Shown: positions 39,461-48,015 of the stretch, in pieces | How positions within the stretch are numbered: position 1 is the first letter of the stretch | How the letters are laid out: every line of letters begins with the position of its first letter | Assembly (NCBI GenBank): GCA_035771175.1 | Contig: JAYMFD010003403.1 | Coordinates: 22,116-86,115 of the forward strand | Direction: 5' to 3' | Length of the DNA stretch: 64,000 nt | Source of the DNA: Paratinospora sagittata | Lineage: Eukaryota; Streptophyta; Magnoliopsida; Ranunculales; Menispermaceae | Program-made: the position numbers and the translations under genes | The notes under the pieces: model-generated | What the model saw: the letters and a program-made list of their open reading frames with translations, nothing else | What the model was told of the DNA's origin: nothing | Databases searched by the model: none

Positions 39461-40462
39461 ATGGCCTCAAGGGAGGGAACAACTTCTACTAGCAGGGAAC
39501 CAATTCCCACTAGACTAACAGAATTGTCCAAAAGAGGGGTTGTGACCATGAGGAGCATCGACAATAACGATCTCCGCCTCCGTCCAATCCTTCATGACAA
39601 ACTCGCAACACTGGATTGGTTAAATATAACCAACGTCGAGGGCCAAGTCTCTTACAACTTGGTCAGATCCTTCTATGACGCCATGAATTACGTGGGACTT
39701 CACGGAGATGAGATCAGCCCTAATTTAGAGACAACAATCATGGGAACGACAATTCCTATCAATATCGAGATTATTGCTCGCCTTTTGGAGATTCCGATTG
39801 ATGAGAAGATTATTGATCCACATGACCCCCAGACAGTTGCAGAGATCGCAGAATCTAATGCACAACTGTTCAATTCCCTCGCCAAAAAGCCATACACTCA
39901 ATCAACATACACCAACCTCCCAAACAATCATCTTAAGCCATCTCTTGTCGGCCTCGGAAAGATTGTATACGGCAACATCTTGCCAGAAAGGGGCACTAGG
40001 GGCACTATGTCAAGGGCCCAACTCCTTGTGTTGTATTGCATAGAGAAGAAAATAAAGGTCTCCCTACCACACATCATCATCCAACAAATGTTACGGGTAA
40101 TTCAAAACCCTTTAACAAAGGAATTCCTCGGTTACGGAGTCTTGATTATGAGGATACTTTCCGAGGCAAACGTTGACACTTTCGATGGAACGTCAAAGCT
40201 GATCACTGAACCAGTTACAGCATCCTCTATCTTCAAGACATATGGCACAAGTGGAGGGGTAACTGATGAAGAGGTATTCGGCACGACAATAAGAACTGCC
40301 GAAAGAATGAGAGACAAGCACGGGCGTTGCCTTCGCAAATGTCGACCCAAGATGCCTGTCAGCGAAGGCCCAAATAATGATTCAAATCCACATCCTACAT
40401 CAGACCCAGCCGGTGATCCCACCGATCAACCATTTACTGACGAAGATTATATGCCACACTAA
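39461..40462 (+). CDS. Extra ORF upstream of gag, putative plant transposon protein-like
   Basis: 333 codons from the first ATG; an upstream GTG frame exists but is not a plausible plant start. A basic Ser/Thr-rich N-terminus is followed by a domain (about residues 45-270) with LVRSFYDAM at 68-76, a TTIMGTTIPI segment and a LARLLEIP-like helix. This is the W...LVR.FY...G..I....I..LL..P pattern of the 'putative plant transposon protein' family found in several Ty3/gypsy lineages. The C-terminus is Pro/Asp-rich. Its function is unknown. It is oriented with gag-pol, 1.37 kb upstream of it. A degenerate copy lies at 63479-64000, and the first 13 codons are recognisable in element 3. The end is probably premature, because the frame shifted by one continues without a break for another 200 codons. 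Confidence 0.75.
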   Translation: MASREGTTSTSREPIPTRLTELSKRGVVTMRSIDNNDLRLRPILHDKLATLDWLNITNVEGQVSYNLVRSFYDAMNYVGLHGDEISPNLETTIMGTTIPINIEIIARLLEIPIDEKIIDPHDPQTVAEIAESNAQLFNSLAKKPYTQSTYTNLPNNHLKPSLVGLGKIVYGNILPERGTRGTMSRAQLLVLYCIEKKIKVSLPHIIIQQMLRVIQNPLTKEFLGYGVLIMRILSEANVDTFDGTSKLITEPVTASSIFKTYGTSGGVTDEEVFGTTIRTAERMRDKHGRCLRKCRPKMPVSEGPNNDSNPHPTSDPAGDPTDQPFTDEDYMPH

Positions 40463-41073
40463 ATCCACCTATACAAAGTCATGATAGACAAGGTACGCAA
40501 GCAAATCCACCAACTTGGAACGTGCCAACACAAGGCAACACTTTGTACCAAAGATTTCCAACTCCTGCGGTACAATATCAGCCAGTTCCACAAGTTGCTG
40601 TAAACCAACAACAACCGTACTGGGTGTCACCAAATCTTGGAGGGCCAAACATTCCAATGAGCCCATTATTTCAAACTTTTTCATCTCCAACAAACCAAAT
40701 TATCCAAGGGGTTCCGGTTAGGGGATCCCCGTGCAATCAATACCACTACGTTCCACCTATGAATCACCCATACAACCAATACTTTCCACCAATGCCTATG
40801 GCCTACCCTTCACCTACGAGACAACCAACCCATCAACCACCAATGGGACAACCGACCAACCTACTTGAACGGTTAGATGAAATGGCATCCAATATTGCTG
40901 CATTGAAAGAGAGCCACAATCTTGTATTAACTCGTTTGCAAAACTCCAACGCAGAGCGGGCAAACTCCAACCTTATGTTAGTAGTCATTCTGTACATAAC
41001 AGTAGATCTCGACGAAACGGTAGTAGGCAAGAAAGTCAAAATTAATTTCTGGCATTGTAAGAATTTTCTTTGA
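40441..41073 (+). pseudogene. Frame-shifted continuation of the extra ORF (Pro/Gln/Asn-rich tail)
   Basis: Open from 40441, overlapping the end of the preceding ORF in another frame, with no ATG at its natural beginning (first ATG at 40522). The product is rich in Pro, Gln, Asn and Tyr and ends with a short heptad-like segment (LLERLDEMASNIAALKES). The composition and the exact hand-over at the end of the upstream frame suggest a single ancestral protein split by a small indel between 40441 and 40462. A separate small ORF is the alternative. Confidence 0.55.
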
Positions 41074-41833
41074 CATATATGAATAAAATTGTTTTGTTTA
41101 AAGACTATCTTTGGTGGGCAGACTTACAACCATTCTTTCTTTTGTATCACTAACTTTGGAGTGGTATGGGACACAACAAAATTGGAGGATACTAAATAAA
41201 TTGTGGAAGTAAGAAAACCCATGACCTTGTGTGAAAAGAAACATTTGGAGAAAGTTGCATTACTAATATTATCACTAAGTTTACACGGTATGGGACGAGT
41301 AAATTTGGACGATACTATTAGTGAACTTCTATTCAGCCAATGTTTTTAGAGACCGTGTTCATACAACTTAACTTGGTTTCCACCCTTATTACTGAATTCA
41401 TGTGGTATGGGACATATGAACTTGGATAATAATTGGACAGACTAAGAGTAAGCGTATGAATGCATAAGATTGCGATAGAACGTTCGATCAGGATATTTAC
41501 CGAGGCAAATCTTAGATTTCTTATGACTCGTATGGCTTTTCAATAAAACATATATGTATGTTCACAAAGACCACAACAAAATCATTTTTAAATACTTGCA
41601 AAGGTTTGTACTTATTATATAAACATTCTAACCTTGTTTTTTTTACACCATGGCCAAACATACGAGTTATATAAGATTCTTTGATTCCTCAACAACACCC
41701 TTACACTATACTTAGAAAAATAGGTGATTTTACTATTGCAGTACTCTCGAAATTGTTGCTGAGCATATTCTAACATTATACTTGGCTACAGTTCCTAAAT
41801 CTTGGTTTTCCTTTTCTCTTTGCCAGTGAGACA
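41074..41833 (+). other. Spacer between the extra ORF and gag-pol
   Basis: No open frame. It contains three spaced copies of GGTATGGGAC followed by A-rich and TTGGA motifs (41163, 41287 and 41404), i.e. a decayed ~120-bp direct repeat. The last 60 bp are pyrimidine-rich and end in CAG. It may act as an intron or as an internal leader for gag-pol. Confidence 0.6.
41801..41826 (+). promoter_or_regulatory. Splice-acceptor-like tract before gag-pol
   Basis: A pyrimidine-rich run ending TCTCTTTGCCAG lies 7 bp before the gag-pol ATG at 41834, the same spacing as the tract before the upstream ORF. It could allow gag-pol to be expressed from a spliced RNA that skips the extra ORF. Confidence 0.4.
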
Positions 41834-44800
41834 ATGCAAATCAGGAAGAGAGGAAGGCCACGTGCTGTTCGTCCAGCAGTGGAGGCACCTCCTGAGATTC
41901 AGGAACCGCCGCCTCCGACAACAGCACAGGCCCAACCCACCACTGCCACTACATCTGGGCAGGCAATACCACCCCCACCCGCACCCTTTGCCATGCCTTC
42001 AAGCATTGAAACTTTTTTCGCTGGATTTATTGAGGCGATGAAGGTTACTGTTCAAACTGCCGTTCGTGAGACCGCTGCCAGTCAAGTTGCCACAGTCCAA
42101 CCATCTATAAAATTTGGCTCAGAAGCTCAAACCGATCAGATTACTAAATACAAGCGGCTACAACCTCTTACTTTCGATGGCACCATTGATCCTGATGAGG
42201 TGCAAAAGTGGTTGGATGAGTCCAAGAAGGCTCTTGATGCAATGGGAGTCGATGAGACTCGTAAAATTCCACTAGCAACCTACCAACTTGTTGGTGCCGC
42301 AAACACATGGTGGATTACAGTGAAAGAAGACCCAAGGGTTAATATAGCCGATATGACTTGGCAACAGTTTGAGTCAATGTTTATTGATGAATATTTTCCA
42401 AGCGCGGTGACAAAGCAGAAGCGCCAGGAATTTGCTAAGTTATATCAGGGCACCATGACCGTCAGAGAATATGCTGGAAAATTTAAAGAATTGTCAGTTT
42501 ACTCTCTCTCCACAATCTCAACGGAGCGAGATAAGGCTGAGAAATTTTATAATGGTCTTCGCCATGACATTCGACAAGCCTTATCGATCTTGGATCTGCA
42601 GATTTACAAGGAGGTTGTTGACAAGGCCATGAGCTTTGAACAAGAGAAGCTCTTACAGGAACAGAGAATGAATAAGGGCAAACGGCCTGCAACGTTTTCC
42701 CAACAAGGCTCGCAACAGGGCAACAAGAAGAAGCCCTACTACAATCAAAACCAAGCCCTCCCAGCCCTAGTTTCAAAGAATGTGGCCACAACACCTGCGG
42801 CTGAACCTTTTAACCCTAACCATCAGGGTTTCCGAATTCATGGCCGTGGCGGTTGTTATGGACGAGGTGGCCGTAGTAACGGCAATGGCCGAGGTGGTGG
42901 TCGACACCACCGTCAACAAGGCCCGCAGAATCATCAGAATGGCCAGCAACACAATCAGCAGTACAGGCCGACTTGTTACAACTGCGGCCAGAAGGGCCAT
43001 GTCAAACATCTTTGTCCGCGCCTTCAGCACCCTATTCCTGCTATTCCAGTCCAACAAGCACCACCTGCTGCTAATGCCCAACCCAGGCAGACCCAGCAGA
43101 ACCAGGGTCAACGGAACCAGGGCAGAGCATATGCCATCGCTCACCAACCCCTACCAGACAATAATGTCGTCGAAGGTACCTTTTCTTTGTTCAATACATT
43201 GGTGCATGTTTTGTTTGATTCAGGTGCTACGCATTCTTTTATATCATCAACATTGGTAAGACATTTAGGCCTGCATCCTGAACCCACAAACATCACACTC
43301 CATGTCACATCACCGTTCGGATCGGGTACTGACGTGAATTTGCAGTGTTCTCGATGTGAGCTTCGAATGTCCGAACAGATAATATATGCCGATCTTTTTG
43401 TGATGGATTTTGATGACTTCGACATCATCCTCGGCATGGACTGGCTCGCACCACTGAATGCAAAGATCGACTGTATGAACAAGCACGTTCAGTTAACTTT
43501 GCCTACAGGAGAGTTTGTCAAGATTCAGGGAACAAGGAAATGGATACACAAATCAACAGTTGCCCTTCTCAAGTCACAACTTCGAGCGTTGTCTCTTGGC
43601 GACGGCAATGAATCACCAGCTCTGTACCCTCCTGAAGTACGCGATGTTCCAGTCGTATCTGAATTCCCAACCGTTTTTCTTAATGACCTTCCTGGTCTAC
43701 CTCCAGTTAGGGAATTCGATTTTGAGATCAACCTCATACCTGGGATAGGGCCTATCTCAATTCCACCATACAGAACGTCAAATGTTGAACTGGTCGAATT
43801 AGACAAACAACTTAAGGAATTAGAGCGTAATGGCTTCATCCGAAAGAGTTCATCACCCTGGGGCGCTCCAGTTCTGTTTGTTCGCAAAAAGGATGGTTCG
43901 TTACGACTTTGCATCGATTATCGCAAGTTGAATAACGTCACCATCAAGAACAGATATCCGTTGCCCAGGATCGATGACTTATTCGACCAACTTCGAGAAG
44001 CCAAATACTTCTCTAAGATTGATTTACGGTCCGGTTATCACCAACTCCGGATCCGGGAGTCAGACATCACCAAGACGGCGTTCAGAACTCGGTACGGTCA
44101 TTACGAATTCTTAGTTATGCCGTTCGGCCTAACAAATGCACCTGCTGCATTCATGGATTTGATGAATCGCATATTCAGGTTATACTTAGACCGGTTCGTG
44201 GTGGTTTTTGTCGACGACGTCTTGATATATTCCTCAACCGAGGAAGACCATAAACTACATTTGAAGATCGTCCTCCAGACCTTACAACGACACCAACTGT
44301 ATGCAAAGTTGAGTAAGTGCAAATTTTGGGCGCAGAGAGTTCAATTCCTCGGCCATGTAGTTTCAGGCAATGGCATTGAGGTCGATCCTTCTAAGGTTGA
44401 AGCAGTCTTAAACTGGAAGCAGCCTACCACTGTTACTCAGATTAGGAGTTTTCTTGGTTTGGCTGGCTATTACAGACGATTCATTAAGGACTTCTCACAG
44501 ATTGCTGAATCTATGACCAAGCTCACTCGAAAAGACGTGCGCTTCATCTGGAATCCCGCCTGTGAAGCATCATTTCAGGAATTGAAGAAACGCCTCACGA
44601 CGGCACCTGTACTTATCACTCCAAGAAATGGAATTGGTTTTTCATTATACACCGATGCCTCTCTCCAAGGCTTAGGTGCCGTACTAATGCAAGACGGCCA
44701 AGTTGTTGCATATGCCTCCAGGCAACTGAAGATTCATGAGGGTAATTACCCAACCCATGACTTGGAACTTGCAGCTGTTGTGTTTGCACTTAAATTATGG

Positions 44801-45058
44801 CGTCATTACCTTTACGGTGAATGGTTCGAGGTCTTCTCAGATCACAAGAGTCTTAAGTACATATACACTCAGAGAGACCTAAACCTCCGCCAAAGAAGAT
44901 GGTTGGAATTCTTGAAAGACTATGACTTCCAACTCCAGTACCATCCCGGAAAGGCCAATGTTGTGGCCGATGCTTTGAGTAGAAAATCTTATGTTGCTTG
45001 CACTCTTAACTATGAAATGGGGAAGTTGGCTACAGAGATGGACAACTTTAACCTCTAG
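41834..45058 (+). CDS. Gag-protease-reverse transcriptase-RNase H polyprotein (element 1)
   Basis: 1,074 codons ending at TAG 45056-45058. Domains in order: Pro-rich N-terminus; retrotransposon Gag domain (about residues 109-290); Gly/Arg-rich stretch; CCHC zinc knuckle [14 protein letters not shown] (381-394); aspartic protease with DSGATHSF (Asp462); RT with the catalytic FVDD motif (Asp794, Asp795); RNase H starting YTDAS (Asp941). All the key residues I checked are present. These supply the capsid, maturation and cDNA synthesis functions in a cytoplasmic particle. In related elements gag and pol form one continuous frame through integrase. Here a single stop falls in the RNase H-integrase linker and the same frame continues open afterwards. 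The start was chosen because it is the first ATG and follows an acceptor-like tract. Confidence 0.93.
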   Translation: MQIRKRGRPRAVRPAVEAPPEIQEPPPPTTAQAQPTTATTSGQAIPPPPAPFAMPSSIETFFAGFIEAMKVTVQTAVRETAASQVATVQPSIKFGSEAQTDQITKYKRLQPLTFDGTIDPDEVQKWLDESKKALDAMGVDETRKIPLATYQLVGAANTWWITVKEDPRVNIADMTWQQFESMFIDEYFPSAVTKQKRQEFAKLYQGTMTVREYAGKFKELSVYSLSTISTERDKAEKFYNGLRHDIRQALSILDLQIYKEVVDKAMSFEQEKLLQEQRMNKGKRPATFSQQGSQQGNKKKPYYNQNQALPALVSKNVATTPAAEPFNPNHQGFRIHGRGGCYGRGGRSNGNGRGGGRHHRQQGPQNHQNGQQHNQQYRPTCYNCGQKGHVKHLCPRLQHPIPAIPVQQAPPAANAQPRQTQQNQGQRNQGRAYAIAHQPLPDNNVVEGTFSLFNTLVHVLFDSGATHSFISSTLVRHLGLHPEPTNITLHVTSPFGSGTDVNLQCSRCELRMSEQIIYADLFVMDFDDFDIILGMDWLAPLNAKIDCMNKHVQLTLPTGEFVKIQGTRKWIHKSTVALLKSQLRALSLGDGNESPALYPPEVRDVPVVSEFPTVFLNDLPGLPPVREFDFEINLIPGIGPISIPPYRTSNVELVELDKQLKELERNGFIRKSSSPWGAPVLFVRKKDGSLRLCIDYRKLNNVTIKNRYPLPRIDDLFDQLREAKYFSKIDLRSGYHQLRIRESDITKTAFRTRYGHYEFLVMPFGLTNAPAAFMDLMNRIFRLYLDRFVVVFVDDVLIYSSTEEDHKLHLKIVLQTLQRHQLYAKLSKCKFWAQRVQFLGHVVSGNGIEVDPSKVEAVLNWKQPTTVTQIRSFLGLAGYYRRFIKDFSQIAESMTKLTRKDVRFIWNPACEASFQELKKRLTTAPVLITPRNGIGFSLYTDASLQGLGAVLMQDGQVVAYASRQLKIHEGNYPTHDLELAAVVFALKLWRHYLYGEWFEVFSDHKSLKYIYTQRDLNLRQRRWLEFLKDYDFQLQYHPGKANVVADALSRKSYVACTLNYEMGKLATEMDNFNL

Positions 45059-46552
45059 CTGAACGAAGAGGGACCACGCCCACGACTCTCTCAATTGTCC
45101 GCTACCTCTGACCTCGTTCGCAAGATTTCAGCTACTCAAGCCAATGACCCTATGTTAATGGAGAAACGAGCACTTCTACTCAGCGGGCAAGACTTTCCTC
45201 ATTGGTCAGTCTCTGACGACGGAGCCGTTTTCTATAAAAAACGTCTTTGTCTTCCGAACGATCCCGAGGTTCGGAAAGACGTGCTTACTGAGATGCACTG
45301 TTCGAGATACGCTATGCATCCTGGGGGTGACAAGATGTACCAGGATGTCAAGCGACAATTCTGGTTTTCTGGAATGAAGAAGGCAATTGCAGACTTCGTT
45401 GCTCGATGTCTTGTTTGCCAGAAAGTTAAGGCAGAACGCAGACTTCCCTCTGGCCTTCTCCAGCCGTTACCTATTGGAGAATGGAAATGGGAGAACATCA
45501 CAATGGATTTTGTTACAGCCTTACCTCGAAATAATAAAGGGCAAGATGCTATCTGGGTTATCATTGACAGACTTACCAAGTCTGCACACTTCTTGCCAAT
45601 AAAGTTCAAGGATACTCCCGCCAAACTTGCAGAACTATATGAAAGAGAGATCGTACGCCTTCATGGCATACCACTCACGATCGTCTCTGATCGAGACCCT
45701 CGCTTCACATCAAACTTTTGGAAAAGCTTCCAAACTAGAATGGGTTCAAAGATTACTATGAGCACAGCCTTCCACCCTCAGACTGATGGGCAGTCAGAAC
45801 GGCTTATCCAAATCTTAGAAGACATGCTACGATGCTGCATTTTGGACTTTAATGACGGATGGGCAAAGTATTTGCATCTAGCTGAGTTTGCATACAACAA
45901 CAGCTACCAAACTAGTATCGGCCTGGCACCATACGAGGCTCTCTATGGTCGGCCTTGCAGATCTCCGATATGCTGGTTAGATATGGCAGACCGACCGCAA
46001 TTGGGCCCTGAACTAGTTCAAGAGACTTCTGAGAAGATCACACTAGTAAAGGAACGACTTCGTGTTGCACAAAGTCGACAGAAGAGCTATGCTGACAAAC
46101 GGCGACAGCCTCTGGAATTTGATAAGGGGGACTTTGTTTTTATACAAGTCCAGCCCACCCGAGGTGTCAAACGCTTTGGGATCAAAGGAAAGCTCTCCCC
46201 GCGGTATATCGGTCCATTTCCGATCATTGAACGTATTGGCAAACTTTCATATCGTCTGTCCCTTCCATCGTCCATGCCTAAGGTTCATGACGTTTTTCAT
46301 GTATCTATGCTTCGCAAGTATCGTCCTGATCCTTCGCATATCATCCCTTTAGTCGAGGTTCGGGTTGAGGAAGGAAATACGTATCAAGAGAAAGCAATAC
46401 AGATTTTAGATAGAAAAACTCACGACCTACGGAGACGTAGCATACCACTTGTGAAAGTGCTCTGGGATCACCACGGCATAGAGGAAGCTACATGGGAACT
46501 AGAATCCACAATTAAACAGAAATACCCTGAATTGTTTTCTAGTACCACCTGA
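45059..46552 (+). CDS. Integrase with C-terminal chromodomain-like segment (element 1), no start of its own
   Basis: Same frame as the preceding ORF, separated from it only by the TAG, and open to TGA 46550-46552. The zinc-binding N-terminus has HPGGDKMYQD and CLVCQ. The catalytic core has Asp (45506-45508, MDF), Asp (45689-45691, SDRD) and Glu (45797-45799, SERL); the last two are separated by 35 residues, giving D,D(35)E. The C-terminus has the GPF/IIERIG and VHDVFHVSMLR elements of chromovirus integrases, then WDHHGIEEATWELE, typical of Tekay-type chromodomains that lack some aromatic cage residues. Such tails are thought to steer integration to heterochromatin, which agrees with insertion in a satellite. 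There is no ATG near 45059. Confidence 0.9.
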   Translation: MNEEGPRPRLSQLSATSDLVRKISATQANDPMLMEKRALLLSGQDFPHWSVSDDGAVFYKKRLCLPNDPEVRKDVLTEMHCSRYAMHPGGDKMYQDVKRQFWFSGMKKAIADFVARCLVCQKVKAERRLPSGLLQPLPIGEWKWENITMDFVTALPRNNKGQDAIWVIIDRLTKSAHFLPIKFKDTPAKLAELYEREIVRLHGIPLTIVSDRDPRFTSNFWKSFQTRMGSKITMSTAFHPQTDGQSERLIQILEDMLRCCILDFNDGWAKYLHLAEFAYNNSYQTSIGLAPYEALYGRPCRSPICWLDMADRPQLGPELVQETSEKITLVKERLRVAQSRQKSYADKRRQPLEFDKGDFVFIQVQPTRGVKRFGIKGKLSPRYIGPFPIIERIGKLSYRLSLPSSMPKVHDVFHVSMLRKYRPDPSHIIPLVEVRVEEGNTYQEKAIQILDRKTHDLRRRSIPLVKVLWDHHGIEEATWELESTIKQKYPELFSSTT

Positions 46553-46776
46553 TGATGTGATACACTGTATTATTTTCACTTATAAATACCAGGATGAAAC
46601 ATTGTTTACACTTATCTTCATACATTGTTTCACATGAATAACTACGCAGATATCTGACAATCATATCAATGGATATCGTGATGCACACACGCCGTGACTC
46701 CTTAGCAACCTGCGGCTACTTCGCAAGCAATACCCCTCATCCATACTTGACTTGGTTTCGAGGGCGAAATCCCTTT
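46553..46776 (+). other. 3' untranslated part of element 1
   Basis: About 220 bp between the integrase stop and the polypurine tract. No ORF or other signal was recognised. Confidence 0.6.
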
Positions 46777-46789
46777 AAGGGGGGTAGAG
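46777..46789 (+). other. Polypurine tract of element 1
   Basis: AAGGGGGGTAGAG directly abuts the TGTAATACCC start of the LTR, as expected of the plus-strand primer. Confidence 0.85.
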
Positions 46790-46866
46790 TGTAATACCCT
46801 GTATTTCACAAAAAAAAAAAAAAAAAATTAAATAAATATTTGAAATTTTTACTATTTGGGCAACGC

Positions 46867-47105
46867 CCGAACGTTCAGGCGCGTGCCAGAACGTTCAGGC
46901 GCGTGCCAGAACGTTCAGACGGAATGCCAGAACGTTCAGGCGCATGCCAGAACGTTCAGGCGCAATGCCAGAACGTTCAGGCGCAATGCCAGAACGTTCA
47001 GGCATGCCAGAACGTTCAGGCGCCTGCCAGAACGTTCAGGCGCATGCGAGAACGTTCAGGCGACATGCCAGAACGTTCAGGCGCCATGCCAGAACGTTCA
47101 GGCGC
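46867..47105 (+). repeat. LTR minisatellite: 12 copies of a GAACGTTC-containing unit
   Basis: Twelve copies of CCAGAACGTTCAGGCGC with 18-21 bp spacing end 10 bp before the TATA box. Each contains GAACGTTC or its near relative GAACGTTCA around the palindromic core AACGTT. Elements 2 and 3 have one GAACGTTC at the same place, so the array is an expansion. The position just upstream of TATA suggests promoter-proximal regulatory repeats. Confidence 0.85.
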
Positions 47106-47114
47106 AAAAATCTC

Positions 47115-47122
47115 TATATAAG
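47115..47122 (+). promoter_or_regulatory. TATA box of the element 1 LTR
   Basis: TATATAAG follows the minisatellite. The same position in element 2 reads TATATAAA (61389-61396) and in element 3 TATAAAAA (minus strand, 59854-59861). It is the likely start region of the genomic RNA. Confidence 0.65.
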
Positions 47123-47225
47123 AAACCTCCTCATTTCTCATTCCTCACACCAAATCACCTTCTCTTGTGATTTTTCTTCTCCTTTCCACGCATTCTAAGT
47201 TTTTAGTCTTTGAGACTCCCGGTGC

Positions 47226-47315
47226 GGTGCAACAAAGTTCTGTCCGGAGGAAAGCGCCAGATCTGAAAGTGGTGCAACAAAGTTCTGTCCGGAGAAAAGC
47301 ACCAGATCTGAAGGT
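47226..47315 (+). repeat. 45-bp tandem duplication downstream of the LTR TATA box
   Basis: GGTGCAACAAAGTTCTGTCC starts at 47226 and again at 47271; the two 45-bp copies differ at a few positions. Element 2 has only a shortened single version of this segment near 61480-61510. Confidence 0.75.
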
Positions 47316-47734
47316 GGGGAACGAAACATAGGTTTGCGTGTTTCATAACTTTTATTAAAGTTTACATTCAATTATTATTATGTCTACTATTCATTTACAC
47401 TGCATTATGTCAATAATGTTTATGACCTGAATGTCCTAACTTTGCACGTCGTGATGCCGACCCTGATAAGGATCACTAGACGTTGACAAAGTCAGTATAA
47501 ATGTCAAGAAAAGACCAGACTAGTAGACTAAACTAGTTCATGCATTGGCATCATACATATCACCACCTAGGGACGTATATGGTTTATGACTCATAGAATA
47601 GTTAGAAGCACTGCTCACTATTCATATTATTTCTCTGGAGAGGGACGTACATGAGAACTCGGCTACGCCGGGGAGGGACATCAGTACGTGAATCCAGAGC
47701 ATCGTTCCTGTGGAGGGACGTACAGTGAGAACCT

Positions 47735-47931
47735 CCAGAACGTTCTGGCATTGCGCCTGAACGTTCTGTCACGCGCCTGAACGTTCTGTCACGCGCCTGA
47801 ACGTTCTGTCACGCGCCTGAACGTTCTGTCACGCGCCTGAACGTTCTGGCACGCGCCTGAACGTTCTGGCACGCGCCTGAACGTTCTGGCACGCGCCTGA
47901 ACGTTCTGGCATGCACCTGAACGTTCGGGCG
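47735..47931 (-). repeat. Second LTR minisatellite: 10 copies, 20-bp period
   Basis: CCTGAACGTTCTGTCACGCG-like units repeat every 20 bp; five of ten have TGTCACGCG and the others TGGCACGCG. The unit composition differs from the 12-copy array at 46867-47105, although both derive from LTRs of one element, so the two arrays evolved by separate slippage or exchange. Confidence 0.8.
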
Positions 47932-48010
47932 TTGCCCAAATAGTAAAAATTTCAAATATTTATTTTATTTTATTTTATTTTATTTTTTTTGTGAAATACA
48001 GGGTATTACA
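47735..48010 (-). mobile_element. Element 1: inverted 5' part of the LTR
   Basis: Ends GGGTATTACA at 48010, the reverse complement of the LTR start TGTAATACCC. It covers the poly-A/T stretch, TTGGGCAACGCCCGAACG and a minisatellite, all reversed relative to 46790-47105. It is the true right end of the insertion, since ATTAA follows. Confidence 0.88.
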
Positions 48011-48015
48011 ATTAA
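48011..48015. repeat. Target site duplication ATTAA, right copy
   Basis: Matches 38094-38098 exactly and directly follows the terminal CA of the inverted LTR end. Confidence 0.85.

Larger units (their letters stand above)
46790..47734 (+). mobile_element. Element 1: forward LTR, 5' and middle parts only
   Basis: Starts TGTAATACCC next to the polypurine tract and follows the LTR of element 2 (61317 onwards) to GTACAGTGAGAACCT at 47734, then stops matching. It lacks ~240 bp that element 2 has near 61640-61880 (junction near 47425) and carries a minisatellite and a 45-bp duplication that element 2 does not. The missing 3' part is the part found inverted at 38099-38731; the two pieces nearly abut in LTR coordinates (a gap of ~50 bp). 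Confidence 0.88.
38099..48010 (+). mobile_element. Element 1: Tekay/Del-type chromovirus with an internally inverted body
   Basis: Order: inverted LTR 3' part (38099-38731), primer site, AT-rich leader, extra ORF, gag-protease-RT-RNase H, integrase with C-terminal chromodomain-like segment, polypurine tract, forward LTR 5' and middle parts (46790-47734), inverted LTR 5' part (47735-48010). It is flanked by ATTAA on both sides. The outermost LTR ends are those of a minus-strand insertion, whereas the coding interior reads plus. The RT and integrase motifs, the initiator-Met primer site and the C-terminal WDHHGIEEATWELE segment place it in the Tekay/Del group. It is probably unable to move now: one TAG in pol, a frameshift in the extra ORF and disrupted LTRs. 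Confidence 0.9.

Noticed and set aside
42773..43147. Antisense and alternate-frame ORFs within gag-pol
   Set aside because: They are shadows of the long plus-strand polyprotein, which has all expected domain motifs.
46840..47198. Three overlapping plus-strand ORFs of repetitive Arg/Ser/Gln protein
   Set aside because: They are translations of the GAACGTTCAGGCGC minisatellite in three frames, not genes.
46867..47931. CRISPR-like look of short regular repeats
   Set aside because: The units are contiguous 18-21-bp minisatellite copies with no unique spacers, inside plant LTRs.
46790..48010. Foldback transposon or MITE with ~300-bp inverted ends
   Set aside because: The inverted ends are LTR starts. 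The left one abuts a polypurine tract, and no separate target duplication flanks 46790-48010, while ATTAA flanks the whole 38099-48010 unit.
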